A stretch of DNA of 64,000 nt from Acidobacteriota bacterium. GTDB taxonomy: Bacteria > Acidobacteriota > Blastocatellia > RBC074. Numbering within the stretch: position 1 is the first letter of the stretch; the number at the start of each line of letters is the position of its first letter. The position numbers and the translations under genes were made by a program. The DNA is taken from positions 1 through 64,000 of the forward strand of contig JAFDVL010000033.1 of assembly GCA_018268995.1 (NCBI GenBank), given 5' to 3'. This document shows, piece by piece, positions 61,639-64,000 of the stretch. Below the pieces are notes generated by a model. The model had not been told where the DNA came from and did not search any database. It saw only the letters and a list, made by a program, of their open reading frames with translations.

Positions 61639-64000
61639 TTAAAATCCGGTCTTAATCCAATGTGGGCAAGTTACTCTTTGGGTGCATTTGTCGCAATTGT
61701 ATTCTTCAATCTTTTGCTTGAACACGCCTCGGGAAAACGCATCCACCCTATCATTCAATGCCTGAACACCTTGATTGTAATAATTGGGTTTCGTCCATTG
61801 AAACTCGTGCAGTGTCCCGTCTTCGCCGGAAAAGACAAAGGCTCGTAAATCAGGGAACCGTTCCTTGAGCAGAACCAGTGAATTACGATGCGCTTCAAAC
61901 TTACCCCATAACAAACCCTTCTCGTTAATTTTGCCGTTAAGCGATTCAGGGCGAAAGGCAATGGCTATTACTTCACCGTTAGTAGTTCGATACAGCTTTA
62001 CGAGTTCAAGCCGGAGCGGTAAGCCAGTTGTCTCGTCGCAAAATGTAATGTCCAAGTATTCATCAATCGTTGAGACCTCACCGTAAGCATTGGCAAAGCG
62101 ATTGACATACCTGCGTCCAATCCTGCCAAAGAGCCGTTCGTGCATATGCCCCGCGACCGATTCGTGCTGAGACCATTTCTCAAAGAATATGTTCTCAGCT
62201 TCCTGCTCTGAGAGGTAGGAGATCTGGCTATGCGCCAATTCAACTATCTGTTCGAGGGAGGCACGAACGAGTTGGAAAAATATTGGATAAAGGGGTGAAT
62301 GGCTTGATGGAAATTTGATTCTCGCAAAATCGTTTAGGTAAGTGCGGATTGTACAACTGTCTTTGCTTAACGTTCGGGAGGCTAATGGCTGAGACAGCGA
62401 CCCGCCCCAAACAAGCTCAACTTCAGCATGAGTTTCTTGTGCTGTAGAAGGAGGAAATTCATCTTGAAAGACATTATGAGCCGTAACCCATTGGCCTAAT
62501 AAATCGGCAGTCTCGCGCGATTCTGAACGCGATGTGCCGCTGCGCGAACCTGCGTAAGTAACCAGCATTGCCCGTTTCGCTCTTGTTATTCCCACAAAAA
62601 GCAGGGAGTCCGCTTGCCTGCGGTCGTTTTCCTTATCGGGTTGGAATTGCATCGGTAGCCAATCAAACGTTTTTTCCTTTTTCGAGAAGCGTATTGATGA
62701 TGCTTGCCCGGCCACAATCACCAAAGGAAACTCTAAGCCTTTGGCGGCATGGCAAGTCATCACACGCACAGCGTCCACATTCTCCTTTGGGGGAAGCAGA
62801 CTGGGCTGATTGGAAGATAGCGAATTTCGGAAATAGTCGGCGAAACCGCGCCGTGCCACGAGCGGTTTATCTTTCGGATGTGAAAACCTATATGACGCCG
62901 CTCGAACAATCGAAGTCACAATCTCATCTATGGCTAACCCACGCGCTGCACTTTCAGGTTCGGCAAGAATTCGCCGTAAGTAATCACTTCCCTCAAAGAG
63001 GAAGGCACAGATGCAATTGAAGGCGTCGCCCGAAAACTTTTCTTTCGCTAATACATCACCCGCTTGAGTCACTTCCGCTATCAACTCTCCCACTTCACCC
63101 TTGATAACAAGTGGAGAGGGTGACTCCTGCTCTAAATGATCCAAGAGTAAGTTAATGGCAAAATCAATTGTTTCCGGGGCAAATCTGTTTTTGCCAAGCG
63201 CATAAGCTAAGCGCGGAATGGAAGCCCTTGGGCGATCTGGGAAGGTAATAATTCCTGCCAAATCACCCGCCGCGCCTTCTGAAGTTGCCAACCCATTTGT
63301 TGTTGCTGGGATGCCATTTTCACCTAATGCAAGCACGATGTTTCGGACATCTACGTTTCGCCGCGCTAAAACTGCAATGTCGTTCAATGACGCACCTTGC
63401 TCCAGCCATTTTCTCACCTGAGCCACGATGCCAAGTTGCTCCGCTTTGTCGGAGTTGCCAAAAGCGACAGACAGCGGCGTTTCTCCAAATGCGATGGGGT
63501 TGTCCTGATGGGGTCGCCACGCTTCAAAGTCGAGAGCGGCATCTTCATTGCTTTGCATCAATGCCGCCAGTTGATTGGCTCCTTCGATAACTTCAGGGCA
63601 GGAACGATAGTTCGTGTTGAGGTTAAATCGTTCTACGTCGGGAAAATCCTGCTCGAAGCGAATGACATTTTCTGGAGCGGCTCCACGAAACCGAAAAATT
63701 GCCTGCCGCGGATCGCCAACTACCCACGGAGGATTGTCAGCCCCGCACAATAGCTTCAGCAGTTTCGCCACAGATCGGCAGACATCCTGATATTCGTCTA
63801 CCAACACCCACTTGTATTGCTCGCGGTACAGGTGTCGGACTTCGTCTTGCTCTTGTAAGATTTTTATTGGCGCGGCAATGAGATCGGAGAAATCTACCAG
63901 CTTGCTCACTTGCCGAATTTCTTCATACTTCCGAAAGACATTCAAAAACTCCTGCGATTCTAAGTAGGCAATTTTCTCTTCCTCGATAGGTTGCCAATTG
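61639..64000 (-). CDS. UvrD/Rep-type helicase, N-terminus outside window
   Basis: Superfamily-1 DNA helicase. Visible motifs are II (VLVDEYQDV), III (VVGDPRQAIFRFRGA), IV (LNTNYRSCPEVI), V (VMTCHAAKGLEFPLVIVAG) and VI (VGITRAKRAMLVTYAGS). The frame is open to the right edge (ESQEFLNVF precedes), so the Walker A/motif I is beyond it. The C-terminal 250 residues end in CDKCTQRVTCPHW, a cysteine cluster like those of iron-sulfur RecB-type nucleases, though the nuclease residues are not clear. It may process DNA for the element or serve as defence cargo. Confidence 0.85.
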   Translation of the reverse strand, partial: NWQPIEEEKIAYLESQEFLNVFRKYEEIRQVSKLVDFSDLIAAPIKILQEQDEVRHLYREQYKWVLVDEYQDVCRSVAKLLKLLCGADNPPWVVGDPRQAIFRFRGAAPENVIRFEQDFPDVERFNLNTNYRSCPEVIEGANQLAALMQSNEDAALDFEAWRPHQDNPIAFGETPLSVAFGNSDKAEQLGIVAQVRKWLEQGASLNDIAVLARRNVDVRNIVLALGENGIPATTNGLATSEGAAGDLAGIITFPDRPRASIPRLAYALGKNRFAPETIDFAINLLLDHLEQESPSPLVIKGEVGELIAEVTQAGDVLAKEKFSGDAFNCICAFLFEGSDYLRRILAEPESAARGLAIDEIVTSIVRAASYRFSHPKDKPLVARRGFADYFRNSLSSNQPSLLPPKENVDAVRVMTCHAAKGLEFPLVIVAGQASSIRFSKKEKTFDWLPMQFQPDKENDRRQADSLLFVGITRAKRAMLVTYAGSRSGTSRSESRETADLLGQWVTAHNVFQDEFPPSTAQETHAEVELVWGGSLSQPLASRTLSKDSCTIRTYLNDFARIKFPSSHSPLYPIFFQLVRASLEQIVELAHSQISYLSEQEAENIFFEKWSQHESVAGHMHERLFGRIGRRYVNRFANAYGEVSTIDEYLDITFCDETTGLPLRLELVKLYRTTNGEVIAIAFRPESLNGKINEKGLLWGKFEAHRNSLVLLKERFPDLRAFVFSGEDGTLHEFQWTKPNYYNQGVQALNDRVDAFSRGVFKQKIEEYNCDKCTQRVTCPHWIKTGF

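Overview
The window looks like a bacterial chromosome segment carrying a large integrated conjugative element. I infer Acidobacteriota, perhaps Blastocatellia, from the combination of long TPR-CHAT proteins, an ECF sigma factor paired with a membrane anti-sigma-like protein, caspase-like and subtilisin-like proteases, and many small zinc-ribbon membrane proteins. This is judged from gene content only; no 16S or other marker gene is present.

Region 1 (1-24.6 kb) is chromosomal and rich in predicted proteases and secreted proteins. A 1513-residue TPR-CHAT protease is followed by an ECF sigma factor, a zinc-ribbon membrane protein and a single-pass anti-sigma-like protein. Then come small secreted, lipoprotein and zinc-ribbon membrane genes, a DUF3592-like protein, a shrunken CHAT-family remnant, a NADAR (YbiA-like) gene followed by an attC-like site, and a caspase-family protein. 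Two subtilases (S8) and a second TPR-CHAT gene lie on the minus strand. The C-terminal coding ends of the two TPR-CHAT genes form a highly similar inverted repeat of about 400 bp. Between the subtilases lies a 123-bp MITE-like element with 11-bp inverted repeats and a 6-bp target duplication, inserted in a decayed ORF.

Region 2 (24.6-30.7 kb) looks like debris of an older mobile element. It has a toprim-like/DUF6371-like protein, its 5'-truncated paralogue, a run of tiny genes, a proline-rich membrane protein and a Schlafen/AlbA_2 plus RecG-like regulator.

Region 3 (30.73 kb to beyond the right edge) is an integrative conjugative element. Its left end is a 50-bp 3' fragment of tRNA-Phe(GAA), with the tRNA's own terminator on the chromosomal side. 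A tyrosine integrase and an AlpA-like DNA-binding protein follow. A divergent type IV secretion system comes next. The leftward operon encodes VirB2-, VirB3-, VirB4-, VirB5/TrbJ- and VirB6-like proteins. The rightward operon encodes a transglycosylase, VirB8-, VirB9- and VirB10-like proteins, a MoxR-type AAA+ ATPase, a membrane protein, a VirD4 coupling protein and another membrane protein. I see no VirB11 gene. Cargo is a type IIG restriction-methylation enzyme and an AbiEi/AbiEii pair. The processing module is a histidine-rich putative relaxase, its small partner and a motif-rich intergenic region that could be oriT. The maintenance module has DUF4326, SSB, an unknown 466-residue protein, a YdjM-like membrane protein and a UvrD-type helicase cut by the window edge. 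The intact tRNA-Phe that should mark the other end is not in the window, so the element is longer than 33 kb.

The main points for follow-up are the TPR-CHAT/sigma/anti-sigma neighbourhood, a possible non-ATG start of the TPR-CHAT gene, the MITE, the T4SS with MoxR but no VirB11, and several shared regulatory sequences.
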